Source of the DNA: Spirogloea muscicola
Lineage: Eukaryota; Streptophyta; Zygnematophyceae; Spirogloeales; Spirogloeaceae
Assembly (NCBI GenBank): GCA_009602725.1
Contig: WELB01000082.1
Coordinates: 455,548 to 519,547, forward strand
Direction of reading: 5' to 3'
Length of the DNA: 64,000 nucleotides
In this document: positions 32,790-44,050 of the stretch, one piece after another
Layout: every line of letters begins with the position of its first letter
Position numbering within the stretch: the first letter of the stretch is position 1
Made by a program: the position numbers and the translations under genes
Notes under the pieces: model-generated
The model's input: the letters and a program-made list of their open reading frames with translations, nothing else
Told to the model about the DNA's origin: nothing
Databases searched by the model: none

Positions 32790-34409
32790 TCAACTCGACT
32801 TGCTATGGACACCTGCGCGCTTGGCAAAGTGCTTCTTGTCCAGCTTGTCAAGTGGCGTGCTCTTTAAGAGGAACAGGCGCGCTGCACGCTCCTGCAGGCT
32901 CCCACCGCACTTCAAGCCGCGGCTCTGCAGCTCCTCTTTGAGCCTGTCCATGCCTAGCGCCTGCAGAGGAGGAAACAGGACAAGCATGAAATAAATCCAA
33001 TATGAACTACATGCAATGCACAAGGGCCCCTAAAAGCGCAGAACATGCCCAGTTGCATGCCATGACATATTCGCTAAGAAGCTACTTAATCACAACTAAA
33101 CATTGCACAAGTCAAGTCACGGCATACATCTCTGGCTTACCTCTAGCTCCACCGTTGAGTTGTACTCTGAAAGGTCAACCACTCCATCCTGTTCTCCTTC
33201 AACTCTTTCCATCTTCTTTACTGCTCCTGCAGTGTCCTTCAGGTCAACAGCTTCGCTCTTCTGCTCCGTGACGTCATGCAGTCCTGCAAATCCGTTGTTG
33301 CTGTCTGAAGGGGGGCTGGCTCTGCGCTCGGCATCGCCGCTGCTTGAAGGGTCCCCAGCTTCCTCCAGAGACGACGGCCCCGCCTCCTCTTGCTCCGCCA
33401 AGAAGGGTCCGACCACGGCGACTTCTGGAAACACTTCGCCAAGGTCCTCGACGTCAGCGTCCACCTTCTCAAGGCCTCTAGCAGCTTCTTGGTCTTCAAG
33501 GTCTCCAACGTCTTCCTCGTCCAGCTCCGCCCTGCACGTGGCACGAACGCATGGCCTTCAGGAAAAACCCATAAGGCAGATGGATGACCCGATTCATACG
33601 TTCAGCAAAAAAGGGCCAAGTGCAATGCTCATTCTCATGGTCGACGCGGCCCCAGGGGAATGGCCAGGGACTACTGAGGAGACGCCGTCTGCCCATTGTC
33701 AGCAGGGGCACACCTGCAAGGACATGCGCTGAGGCCTTTGTCTTACACATGCGGCCGCCGAGGCCTGGCCTAAGGTAGTCTAGAGGTGCTCACCACAGGG
33801 TGTGCTTCTTGGGGTCAGGCTCCGCGCCGTCATCGGCCCTGTGCGTTGCCTTGCGCTTGCCGCTGGCGATCAGCGCCTTCTTCTTAGCCTCGACCAGGCC
33901 GCCCTCGACGGCGGAGGAGACCCTCTCCATGGCGGTCAGGCTCTCGGCGCGCAGCGCCGCGACCTCGGCGGCGGAGGAGTCGTCCGCCTTGCGCTCCTTG
34001 GCGCGCTTCTTGAGGAAGGCCTCGCCCGCGGCCTCGAGCTCCCGCTCGCCGCCCTCGCGCTGCCAGTCCCGCAGCGCCCGCTCGGCGTTGACGTGCCGCA
34101 GGCGGCGGCCGCTCATGTCGCGGCAGGCGTCGAAGTTGCTCGTCTTCTTCTGGCCGGCGCGCCCGGCGGCGCCGCGCAGCAGCGACCCGAAGCCGCCCTT
34201 GCCGCCACGCAGCCGCAGGAGCAGGGTCAGCGACGGCAGTTGGCCGCCGCCGNCAGCATCGTCTCCAGCGGTCGGTCGCTGATGAGCTCAATGTTCTGCC
34301 AGCCGATCACCTCGCCGCGCCCGCCCTTCACGTCGCCCGGGCTGCCGCCGGCCTTGAGCCGCGCGTACCGGGGCGTCACGTTCACCACCTTGGCCGAGTC
34401 CAGCGACAG
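32790..34409 (-). CDS. SDE2: SDE2 homolog (replication stress / splicing factor), 5' end unresolved
   Basis: SDE2 proteins are made as a ubiquitin-like domain fused to a C-terminal part by GGKGG, cleaved to activate it in splicing and genome maintenance. Exons: 34409-33794, 33531-33141, 32960-32790, with phases matching. The first contains LLLRLRGGKGGFGSLLRGAA, then GQKKTSNFDACRDMSGRRLR and HVNAERALRDW, the SDE2 hallmark. A KKHTLW/AELDEEDVGDLED splice and an acidic middle follow. The last exon is a SAP-like domain, LGMDRLKEELQSRGLKCGGS. The segment before GGKGG (VVNVTPRYARLK, EVIGWQNIELISD) is not an obvious ubiquitin fold, and a single N at 34253 breaks frame there. No start codon was found in the Pro/Ala-rich sequence upstream. 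Confidence 0.85.
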
Positions 34410-35309
34410 CTGCGGCGCCGAAAATGGGGTTTGAGGATCTGCGAAGGCCAGCAAGCCTCGCTGGCGGCGGCGGCGGCGGCGGCTGCGGCGGCGGCTGGCG
34501 GAGGCAGACGCGGCGGAGGTTGCGAAGCAAGGCCGCGTCGTCGAGCTCCGCGGCACCCAGAGAAGGCTGCGGCGACGGCAGGGAAGGTCGGCGGCGGGGC
34601 GGGGGCCTCGGCCGCGCCAGTGGCGGCGGCGGCGGCGGGCGCGCCGGGAAACGCGGCGGGGACGGCGGCGGGGGTTCGGTGTGCCGCCGCCACTTCGGGC
34701 CGCCGTCTGCCGGGGCAGAAGAAAGCGGCTGCCGATAATTAAACAGACGGCTCTTGTCGTGTGAAGGCAAATGGCTGTGAGAGGCTAGCCCAATGGAACG
34801 CACAACGGCTGAAAGGGCCGAAAGGCGCAAAAAAGCACGAGCCTACTTTCCATGACTCCAGCGAGTGGGCGCCTCGATAACCTCGGGTCAGCAAGTGCAG
34901 ATCAGAATGATTCGGTGGTGGCTGTGACAGAGCGGCTGTTAAAGCCAGCCCGGTGCATAGTGAGAGGGAGGCGCGCGCGGTGCGCATGGAAATGGAAGGG
35001 AGGGCAAATGCGGGGCTTAGCAAAAGTCTTGGTAACGGGTCACTGAGTTGCCTAAGGGGGACATTAGTATCCTCGAGCGAGCACACACGAATCTGGAAAA
35101 AAACAGAGGGTGCACATGACTATTTTAGCGGAGCCACAGGCTATAGAAGAAGTGGCTTTCCCAACGGCATCAGGCAGACATGGCGCACTTGGTAGCACCC
35201 CCGTGGCATGCAATAGGGAGAGAAGGCGCGCGCGCGGTGCGCATGAAATTGAAAGAGAGGCCACTTCTAGCCTTACAAATAGGGAGTGGAGAGAGAGAGC
35301 TGAGGGAAA
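34410..35309. other. SDE2 GC-rich 5' flank and repeats
   Basis: 34410-34740 is a (GGC)n-rich stretch that may hold the SDE2 first exon. From 34760 there are repeat fragments: GGCTGTGAGAGGCTAGCCC, two copies of the GCGCGGTGCGCATG motif near 34975 and 35228, and CACGGGTCA-like tails. No gene was seen. Confidence 0.5.
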
Positions 35310-37450
35310 TTCGTGTATTTGAAACAAACGAAGGCCAAATGGCCAAGTACAAAGGCAAGCACATCTTAAGACCTACATAACCTACAGTAGATTGACCCGC
35401 TCAGTAACCACGGGTCAAAACATAAAGGTCGCTAACCGATGCCTGAATACTAGATGGCAGATACGAAGCCCTTCTGCCACCAACCAGAGCTCGCCCAGCT
35501 TTCTGGTGCAAAGCATGAGCCTGAGCACGCTGCAAAGAGGCCGAAACTCGTCATCGCAAGAACGACAGATATGCAGCTGGCAAGCCCATCTCAGCCGGGA
35601 ACACATCTGCATGTCGTGTGTAGCCTAGATTGGCTATGTTTTGAAGGAGAGTAAGGAAACGAGGACCTAAGCAGCCAAAGATGTCGATTGCCGCTGGCAG
35701 GAGCTGATCACATTGGGGGTAATCGAAGAAGTGCTGCAACTTTCTTTGTTCAGCACTGCCCACTGCGTGGCCGGCGATGTGTGTCGATGCTGGACCTTTA
35801 TAGGCCTCCGTAACCACAACATCGACCAAGGCCCGTGGTCCTCCACCAGGTTGCACCCCCACAATGTCAAGCGTGCGGCGACGATGACGTCCCTCGGCGT
35901 CCGTGGTGATAGGCATGATGTTGTTCACTTCCACGACCGCACAGTACCCAGCGTCGCGCATCAAACCTGCCAAGGCATCACGGAGGAGGTTGTGGATGCC
36001 CACCACTTCTGGTCCAGTGGGGCATCGCAGCATGTGAGTGGCGAGCTCAGCACCCTCTGCACGGAAGCCGCACTCACACTGGCGCACCCCAATCAGGCAA
36101 TCAGGTGGGAGGCCGAGGAAGATTTGAAGCAACGTCCGAAAGGCCTCGGAGCTGATGCTGAAGGCGTCGGCCACGGCGTGTGAGGTGATCCAGTCTGTGG
36201 CTCCAGGTGTGGCGAGGGAAGTAACTTGCCAGGCTCCTTGGATTGTTGTGAATCTCTGGCAGCCTCCTCAAGCTTCTGCGGCGCTCATCTTCCATTGTCG
36301 TAACCAGTCTGGATTGTGCCCCTCTATCCGAAGCTTGGGCGAGGGCGGAGAATGGCGTGAGTAGGGGTTGTATAGAGGGGAAAGAGCCGATTGCCAAGTC
36401 ACGGATGCTCCTCAGACCCGCTTGGAAGGAGAAGGAGCCTTCCTCCACATTGCGTACGGGATCGTGGAGGCAAGGGAAGCGAATGGGAAGCATAGAGGCG
36501 ATCTGGTGCCAGCAGTCCAGGAAAGCTGCTTGCGCCGTCTGCTTGAACGACCGGCAGCCAAGGCCGCCCATGCGAGTGGGGAGGGAAGCCTGGAGGGAAG
36601 ATGAAGCGGGGGGGAAAGAGGAAGATTGTAGAGGGGATGCCAGGACCTGCAGCAGGGAGTTGTCGAATTCCTTGTAGAGCTCGCCCACCATGCCCATTGG
36701 GGCGACTGTCCGTTGCAGGTAGCATGGCCGTTGGCCAATGCAGCGGGTGAGAATGGCCAACGCCAGCTGTGCGTCCCCAAGGAGGGGAAGGGAAGGGAGG
36801 GGGGCGAGGTGTTTTTGGAGGCGTTCCCGCAAGTCCACCGCCACGTGAGCTGGTGTGCCGAGAGGGACCTTGAGGATGGCCAGCCCATTGGCAGGGGTCT
36901 GGCAGCAGTAGGGGAGCTGAAGGTTTGCGGGGAGACCGCGTGGGGACCATGCCACGCTCTTGGACGGGCAAACCAGCAGGCCCATCAGGTCCAGTTCACG
37001 AACGAGCAAGGGGTAAGCCGCCATGACTTCAGCTGGAGGTCCAATGATGTGTGTATCATCGGCGTAGGAGGGGAAGAGGAGGTCTGGGTGTTGCCTCTGG
37101 GTGCGCCGTATAGCCCGACAATGTGCCAAGGCAAACAGGATTGGGCTAAGGGGATCCCCCTGGCGAGTGCCAGAAGATGACCACAACGTCTTCCACGACT
37201 CTCCGGCTTGCCACAGCAGCCGCCCTGGGCGGTCATAGGCCATGAGGAAAAAGGGTATAAGGGAAGGGAAGTGGTTGCGCAGCTCCTCCATGATGACGCT
37301 GCGCTCCACTGTGTTAAAGGCGTTACTGATATCCAGCCCAAGGACCATCCTTGAAGGGTCCACGTCGAGAGCAGCGCGGATGCCGTGGACGAGGGCCTCC
37401 GCCCCGCAGGACATGCCAGCACCAAATAAGCCCGCATGCAAAGGCAAAGC
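35310..37450 (-). mobile_element. LINE with reverse transcriptase and restriction-like endonuclease, 5'-truncated
   Basis: Non-LTR retrotransposon reading on the minus strand. The reverse transcriptase contains MVLGLDISNAFNTVERSV, SGTRQGDPLSPILFALAHC and the catalytic SYADDTHIIG box. Downstream comes a zinc finger, CECGFRAEGAELATHMLRC, and an endonuclease-like RRTLDIVGVQPGGGPRALVD, with Asp residues spaced as in PD-(D/E)XK nucleases. The tail has a TGACCCG/CGGGTCA stem-loop and ends GTTTCAAATACACGAA without poly-A. The sequence begins just before RT motif 1, so the 5' part is missing. Compared with the 61.6-kb copy it has lost 2 bp near 36225, which shifts the frame between the RT part and the endonuclease part. 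Confidence 0.88.
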
Positions 37451-37900
37451 GCGGAGTAACTCAGACGCTCCCAGAGACGAAACAGATAGGAGCCGAGCCT
37501 GGCCTCGAGCATCTCCTTGGAGGAGCCTCCGGAGATGGTCCAGTGGTTGCTCGTCTGCAGCACGGAAAACCGCGACTGAGCCTTAACATCAGAAACGTCA
37601 GCCCCGGCAGCAAAACTAACAGGGTCATTTACCAGAGGCGGGTATGCGGCAAAGAGGTCCTGTTGGCATGCTTTGAGAGTCACTTGGAAAGGCAGACTCC
37701 CCTGAACCACGTTACTGATGTGAGGCGCCAATACACGTTGTTGCCCAAGGAGGAATCGTCCAGGTATGGACGAAGCCATCTGAGCCCAGCAGCCAAGGTA
37801 CACTGGTCTGCACAAGCGGACCAAGGGGCGACAACCAAGCCCACCGTGACGTATGGGCAGCGTACATTGCACCAGAGCTGCTGGGGACTGCTCTAGGAGT
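37451..37900 (-). mobile_element. fragment of a second, related LINE
   Basis: The minus-strand frame reads LPIRHGGLGCRPLVRLCRPV and GSLPFQVTLKACQQDLFAAY, homologous to the post-RT segment of the neighbouring element (LPTRMGGLGCRSFKQTAQAA, GSFSFQAGLRSIRDL). It is therefore a diverged copy of the same region, abutting the 5' end of the 35.3-37.45 kb element in the same orientation. Confidence 0.75.
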
Positions 37901-38430
37901 GGGTGAGCAATTATGTCAGCAAGGCATCGTTGGAGCTTGACATGGACGGCGGAGAGAGGCTATCTCTCCGCTTTTCAATTTCATGCGCACCGCGCGCCTT
38001 CTCTCCCGCAAGTCACCCCCCTTGGAGAGCGACCTAGCGCGGCCGCCACCGCAGCCGCCGGCAAGGGTTCGGAGGGTTCGGCGCGCGTCCCGAGTAGGCC
38101 AGCGCTCCAGGCCAGGGTGGCCAGGGGGCCGAAGCGGGCGGTGAGAGATCCTCGGGCGCGGGTGACCACGCGGGGGTGAGGGAGAGAGTGAGGCGAGGAG
38201 ACAGTCTTCGCTTGCACGGGACACTTTGTGTGGTGATGCTTCTTGGCACATTCTTTGCATGCCTGCTGACCTGGTAGTGAGGCCATGCAGGTCAGGCTGC
38301 TGCTAGTCAGGCAGAGTCCTGGTCTGTAGGTGGAGTTCCAGGTGTGGACGACGCGTAGTGGGCGCTATACGGGCAGGCACGACACCACGTACTTGAACTC
38401 CTTAACGAGAGGCGCGGCGGGGAAAAAGAT
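37901..38430. other. intergenic repeat-derived sequence
   Basis: Contains the TCATGCGCACCGCGCGCCT motif near 37980, followed by a GC-rich stretch. Nothing coding was recognised. Confidence 0.45.
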
Positions 38431-38653
38431 TTCGTGTATTTGAAACAAACGAAGGCCAAATGGCCAAGTGCAAAGGCAAGCACATCTTAAGACCTACATA
38501 ACCTACAGTAGATTGACCCGCTCAGAAACCACGGGTCAAAACATAAACGTCGCTAACCGATGCCTGGATACTAGATGGCAGATACGAAGCCCTTCTGCTA
38601 CCAACTAGAGCTCGCCCAGCTGTCTGGTGCAAAGCATTAGCCTGAGCACGCTA
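38431..38653 (-). mobile_element. LINE 3'-tail fragment
   Basis: Starts TTCGTGTATTTGAAACAAAC, is nearly identical to the tail at 35310-35540 and stops abruptly at GAGCACGCTAACG. A severely 5'-truncated insertion of the same family, probably recent. Confidence 0.85.
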
Positions 38654-40217
38654 ACGCGGCGGGGAGGGCTTGGAGGGTTTGGAGTTTGACTGGGATGGAG
38701 GGCGGCGGACTGCCATTTACGACCCCCATCAGGGACTGTAGCCCTCAACCCCACTGCCATCTCCCACTCGCTATCTCTCCTCGCTTCGATCGTGGATCCC
38801 ATACACCACGCGCCTCCGTCCCGCAGCAACAATTGCGGCGGGTGGCCTTGCATCTCCTTCTTGAGCACGCTCAGAAGCAGCTTCCACTTTCTCGCACGGC
38901 TCCTTCTTCCTCTTCCCCAGTGTGCATGCCTTGTGGTTGCTCTTAGGAGCTATTGAGTCCACTGGCAGCAGCTAGACCCCTTGGCATTCTTTCTGTCTGG
39001 CAGCTTTGTACTCAACGCTTCTCGGATCTTTTCTGGCGACTGTACCCACTTGCAATCGCTGACTAGGGGGTACTGAGGGTTGATACTAGCAGCCATGTGG
39101 ATTTGCTGGGTGGGTATGAATTCGAGTCATGTTGGGGCATTCCTTGCTGACTGGTGTCCAGTTCATGTTGGGGCCTTCCTTGCTGGTTGTCCACTTTTAT
39201 CGGCGATCCCTTTGGCATTTGCCCTCTTTGCTAGGGCTATTGCTAGCTGCCTGCTTTCGAATTATGAGAAGGCCAGCTTTCTCTTCGTCATTCTGAAGCC
39301 CAATTCATTATCACAAGGTTTGAGCTTGCTATATGTAGCTGCACTGCCCCTTGAAGTAGCCACTCTCCCCCCAGCCCCACCATCGTCAGCCTACCTTGCA
39401 TATTCCCACCTTCCTGCCCCCATAAGCTGTGCTCTGGCCTGTCTGTGGTTGCCTTACTACTCACTCAGCTACCCTTAATGCGTGCTGCTGTAGAAGGGTA
39501 CACCCTTTTACAGCACAAAGGATGCTCAGCCACCTTTGAGACCTACAGTGACCAGGTGCACCTTAAGGGACTGTGCGTGATGCTTGAGTTTACAAGTTCT
39601 TCAATCACTTTCCCAGCAGTGCAGCTTCGCCACACAACAACGCCAGGCCTCAACACCTAGCACCTAAGCAAGAATCTGCTGACTTTTCCACCATTCTTAC
39701 GGACTCCTAGTTGCTCCTATTTGTTTGGTCATCTGCACAATCTGCTCATTCGAGAGAAGTTCCGCTGCTAGGTGCCTCAGCTAGGCTGCCACTAAATCAA
39801 CTTGCATATCACACAAGGAATCTGGCTTGTGTCTAAGTACAGTAGTGCTCACCAGTGACATATCAGCATATCGCAGTCACTGCCAACCAGCTAAAGCTAT
39901 GTGTCACTGTTAGTGCTTTGAGGCACCACTTACGGTGGTAAATGCAAGTCACAGAATGCCCTGTCAACCTGCTTATGGTGCCTCTTATGTGACCAGCACT
40001 ACCGCCACCACATTCACCCCCAAGGTGACTTGTCAAGATAAGGAGTATAATAACAAGTTCTTCTGCACCTTCTGCTCATTCAGAAGGGCACAGTCTGTGC
40101 TTCAATTGATGCATCTTAGCCCTCACAGAATGCCAAGCTGGACAGGCACATGCTGTTAAATCTCTCAAGAAACAAGTGTTGTGTTGAAAGTTTGTCTGCA
40201 GTCCATGGTAAAAGAGC
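38654..40217. other. intergenic region, no gene recognised
   Basis: A short minus-strand open frame at 38771-38962 (MDSIAPKSNHKACTLGKRKK) is unassigned. The rest has ordinary composition with no domain, repeat or RNA signal I can support. Confidence 0.4.
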
Positions 40218-43200
40218 CTATTGACTATGCGCGCTGTACACTTCCAGAATGTCGTCGTTCTCCATGTCCAGGCTGGCCGGAGTGCTGGAGGGATCTACAC
40301 GCAGCCCGTCAAAACTAAGAACATATTCAGAGGACTCGCCGCCCATTACCTTTGCCCATCCTTTGATAAGCTTTGCAAATGGCTCATCCTGCAAAAGTCA
40401 GAGAGTTTGATATTACAGATATTTCAGCAACCCTGCAGCAGTGAGACAGAATAACTGAACAAATGCAATTATGGCCAACTTCAAGCTAGCCAATGACGTC
40501 CAATATATACTGTAACACGTAGTATATTGACCACGCCTAAGATAGGCAAGCAAATCTTATTGTAAGTGAAACCTTTTGAGCTCACAGGATCACAGGTTGG
40601 ATGCGCACCCTATTAAGCCGGAAGCTCTTGGAGGTGCCTTCCTTGCATTGCACCACTAGTGTCATTTTAAAGGGCTCTGTAGTTTCTCGTTCTGTGCCTG
40701 TAGCCACATCAGGGCTTCCGCTCGCTTCGCCAAAGTCTGGCAAAGCGTCGCTCTGCGGCCTGCTTGCAGCTGACATTCTCGCCTGCTCTGATGCCAGGTC
40801 CTGGAACCAACTCACAAACAGCATGAAACTGAACCATAAGTACCTTTGCGGGCATGAATGAGATGTACTGTCATTTCAGGAAGAGGCCCGGGCAAATCAT
40901 GCTTCCAACTGCTTCTGCCATCCCTACCTGAGCCTGGGCTTTCGCAGCTGCCTGGAGCCGCTGTAGAGCTTCTTCCGACGCCTCTGCCGTCAGCCTGGTG
41001 AGCTCCTCTCTGCTCTTTCTGTAGGTTGATAGCGATCCACGAGTCTCAGGTCATTAAGCAGTCGGCCTACAAGTACCTCGGAGTAAGGGGCCAGGCTTCA
41101 AGCACTGGGCTTTGCTACCATGTGTGCTGACATGCTGGCATCACGAGTTGAGGTATGCAGAGCAGTGAGGACGTGCACTTGATTGGTCACTACAGGAAGG
41201 ACATTAGCTGGTGCTGCTGATGGGTGCACTCTCAATTGACAAATGTGAATCTTGGTGGTCCTGGTCAAGAAGCTGAACATGACTGAAAAACTCTCAAGCC
41301 TTCACCACGTACTTGATCTGAAGCTTTTCGCTGCTCATTGGGCGGGTGCCTTCTTGAGGAACTTCAATCAGGGTCGGTGGTGTGGGCAACCAATTCTCAT
41401 CGCTCACTGCAACGTGACTGCCCGCAAGCCGCTGCTTCTTCTCGGTCCCTCCATCTTCCCCATCCCAGAGCAGCGGATCTGGCCTTGCAGCCACGGATGC
41501 CTGCTTGTGAACAACAAATTTGCATCAAGAGGAAGCACGCCACTACCCAACAAAGACGTTAATCGATCTCAGTTGAAACAGTTCCAATTGATTGTGGTAG
41601 CCTGTCACCTTGTCCCGCTTCTTTGAAGCGCACACTGGTCTTGTGAGGAAAGTCTCAGCTGTCACATCCACACCATCGTCCTCCCCATCTGTCACCAGAC
41701 ATTGCTAGATTTAGAGTGCAGGGATATATGGTGTCTTTTACATGCTCTATCTCGTTGTTTTTGACATTAGAGGCCACTTTGACATTGATACCAACATAAG
41801 TCTGTCTCATAGTGCCCAATTTCCTTTGCTTAAATGCGCTGTAGAGGCTCTTACCAAAGTCATCCAGTGGCTGTAGCAGCTCATTGCCGTAGTGGAAGAG
41901 GGGTTCGAAATCGCTGTCCTGGATGAAGCTCTTCTCTGGCATGTGTGCCTTCCCCAGGCGCTGCATCTGTGACAAATGTATCGATGACAACGATCTTATT
42001 GGTCTAGTACAGTGGCCGATCACGTTGTGTTTTACCGTTCTTAGAGTGCTCCATTCAGCGGTAGCAGATAGGTGCTTGGGCTATCTTGGCGAAGAAGCTT
42101 ACCGTCTCATCCAGCCAGTCCTCCTCGCAAAAGATGCGGGGCTGCGCAGCTGGCTCATATGACCAGTGCCTGGTGTCATACCACTGTAACAGCTGAATGG
42201 AGGTGACACATCGCATATAATAGGAAAACAAGCGACCACTTTCGACTAACACACAACTTTGGTGCCGCAAATGACATTCTGCAGATCTAGCAGAGAGGCT
42301 GTCAGCAACAGGACAACCAACCTGCTTGGCTTAGAAGCAGTGATGGGGGGTGCAGGAGCCACCCAATTGCCAGTCCGGAAGGCGACCTGCTTACGTCCTT
42401 CGACGTCCGTAACTTCCGTGTAAAGTGGAGGCGCACAGACAACACGGCCGGATGCCCAGCTGGGGGGCACAGAGGGCACATCCGCATGCCGCCGCCAATG
42501 GCAGTCCGCGCTGCTTGCCTGTGCACCTTCCTGTGAGAGGCTGCTGTGCTCGGATGGGCCCTCGTCTGACGAGCAGTCATCAAAGAGCACCATTGGGGGT
42601 GGGCCCCCGGCGGCGGCCTTGGAGATAGTCGGCGGCGCCCGAGGAGGCTCATAGTACGCTGCCACTCGGCAGAACGCAGGCGAGCCTGTAGCACTGGGCA
42701 AGCAGTAGCTGCTATCCTGCGCGTACAGGCTGCCAGGAGTAGGCACGATCAACCAGCAGCTGTCACTATCGCAACTTCCAGAGCACCTGACACGGTGCCT
42801 ATGGCAAGCACACAAGGTGGTCTGCATCTTGCACACGGTGCTGCATAAGCATACGACTTATAGCCTTTTCTGCGCGCTGCCTGCGGTGCGGGCAACTGCC
42901 GACCTTTGCGACGGCCTGGCATGGTCCTGTAGCGTCGCCTGCAGCTCTGCAAGGGACGGGCCATCTGCATGCACTCCATGCAGCAAAGATTGGAGCGCAG
43001 AGTCAGCCAGCCTGACTACCGAGGGACTGCATGCGGCGGCAAAGCCCGCGACTTCGATGTCTATGCATTCGTCATGGTCGTCGCCGCTGCGACTGCAGTC
43101 GAGCTAGAGCGCATGTCGTCATGACCGCTACGGCGAATCACGCAGTCGTCCTCGTCGTGCAGGCGTCGGCAGAACGAGGCAGGAGAACCTTTACGACAGC

Positions 43201-43495
43201 CACGCACATCGATCAGTCCAACATGCGATCGATGCATGTCGGATCACGTCAAGAAGACCGTCGAGCTCGCACCGCGGAGGAAGATGTGCGCGGCCGGGCG
43301 GTGCGCGGTGCTGCGCGCGTGCTTCTCGAAGTCGGAGAGCGTGACGACGGCGCCGCAGCAGCCGCAGCGGACGCCCGCGGGCGTCGCGACGCCGGCGAGG
43401 TACAGCTGCCCGCTCTTGCGGTACTCCAGCTCCGCGCCCTCCGCCAGCGCGCCCGCCGAGAAGAGCTTCACCAGCAGGCCGGACCTCGGCGCCAT
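40218..43495 (-). CDS. TDBD domain fused to Rad60/NIP45 SUMO-like domain (ten exons)
   Basis: Predicted 591-residue nuclear protein. Exons: 43495-43248, 43092-42904, 42786-42363, 42183-42103, 41966-41855, 41688-41609, 41500-41313, 41018-40928, 40800-40609, 40388-40218. All phases agree and the total is 1776 nt. The N-terminus has a TDBD-like domain: GALAEGAELEYRKSGQLYLA, GVRCGCCGAVVTLSDFEKHA, PAAHIFL, as in IDM1-type chromatin proteins. A Cys/Ser/Pro-rich linker follows. From about residue 345 come features of plant NIP45-like proteins: DSDFEPLFHYGNELLQPLDD, SDENWLPTPP, a helical EELTRLTAEASEEALQRLQ, then a SUMO-like fold with TLVVQCKEGTSKSFRLNRDE, AKLIKGWAKVMG and LDMENDDILEVY. The two halves could be adjacent genes, but no stop, promoter-like gap or second start was found between them. 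Head-to-head with TIC20. Confidence 0.62.
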
Positions 43496-43537
43496 GCCGC
43501 CGCCAGAGGCCAGCGCCGCCGCAACCGCCGCCGCCGC

Positions 43538-43942
43538 NNNNNNNNNNNNNNNNNNNNNNNNNNNNNNNNNNNNNNNNNNNNNNNNNNNNNNNNNNNNNNN
43601 NNNNNNNNNNNNNNNNNNNNNNNNNNNNNNNNNNNNNNNNNNNNNNNNNNNNNNNNNNNNNNNNNNNNNNNNNNNNNNNNNNNNNNNNNNNNNNNNNNNN
43701 NNNNNNNNNNNNNNNNNNNNNNNNNNNNNNNNNNNNNNNNNNNNNNNNNNNNNNNNNNNNNNNNNNNNNNNNNNNNNNNNNNNNNNNNNNNNNNNNNNNN
43801 NNNNNNNNNNNNNNNNNNNNNNNNNNNNNNNNNNNNNNNNNNNNNNNNNNNNNNNNNNNNNNNNNNNNNNNNNNNNNNNNNNNNNNNNNNNNNNNNNNNN
43901 NNNNNNNNNNNNNNNNNNNNNNNNNNNNNNNNNNNNNNNNNN
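43538..43942. other. assembly gap, 405 N, in a bidirectional promoter region
   Basis: Run of N flanked by (GCC)n sequence, between the divergent starts of the TDBD-SLD gene (43495, -) and TIC20 (44051, +). Confidence 0.99.
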
Positions 43943-44050
43943 CCGGTGCTGCCGCGCCGGGCTGCGCAGCCGCCGGCGCCGCGCGCAGCGGCTTTGACGG
44001 CGGCCTTGGGCTGCCGGCCACCTCGGCGCCGCGTCGCTGCCACGGCTGCA

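Noticed and set aside
36101-36300. Programmed frameshift between the RT and endonuclease parts of the 35.3-kb LINE
   Set aside because: The 61.6-kb copy reads continuously through the same place, so the break is a small deletion in one copy.
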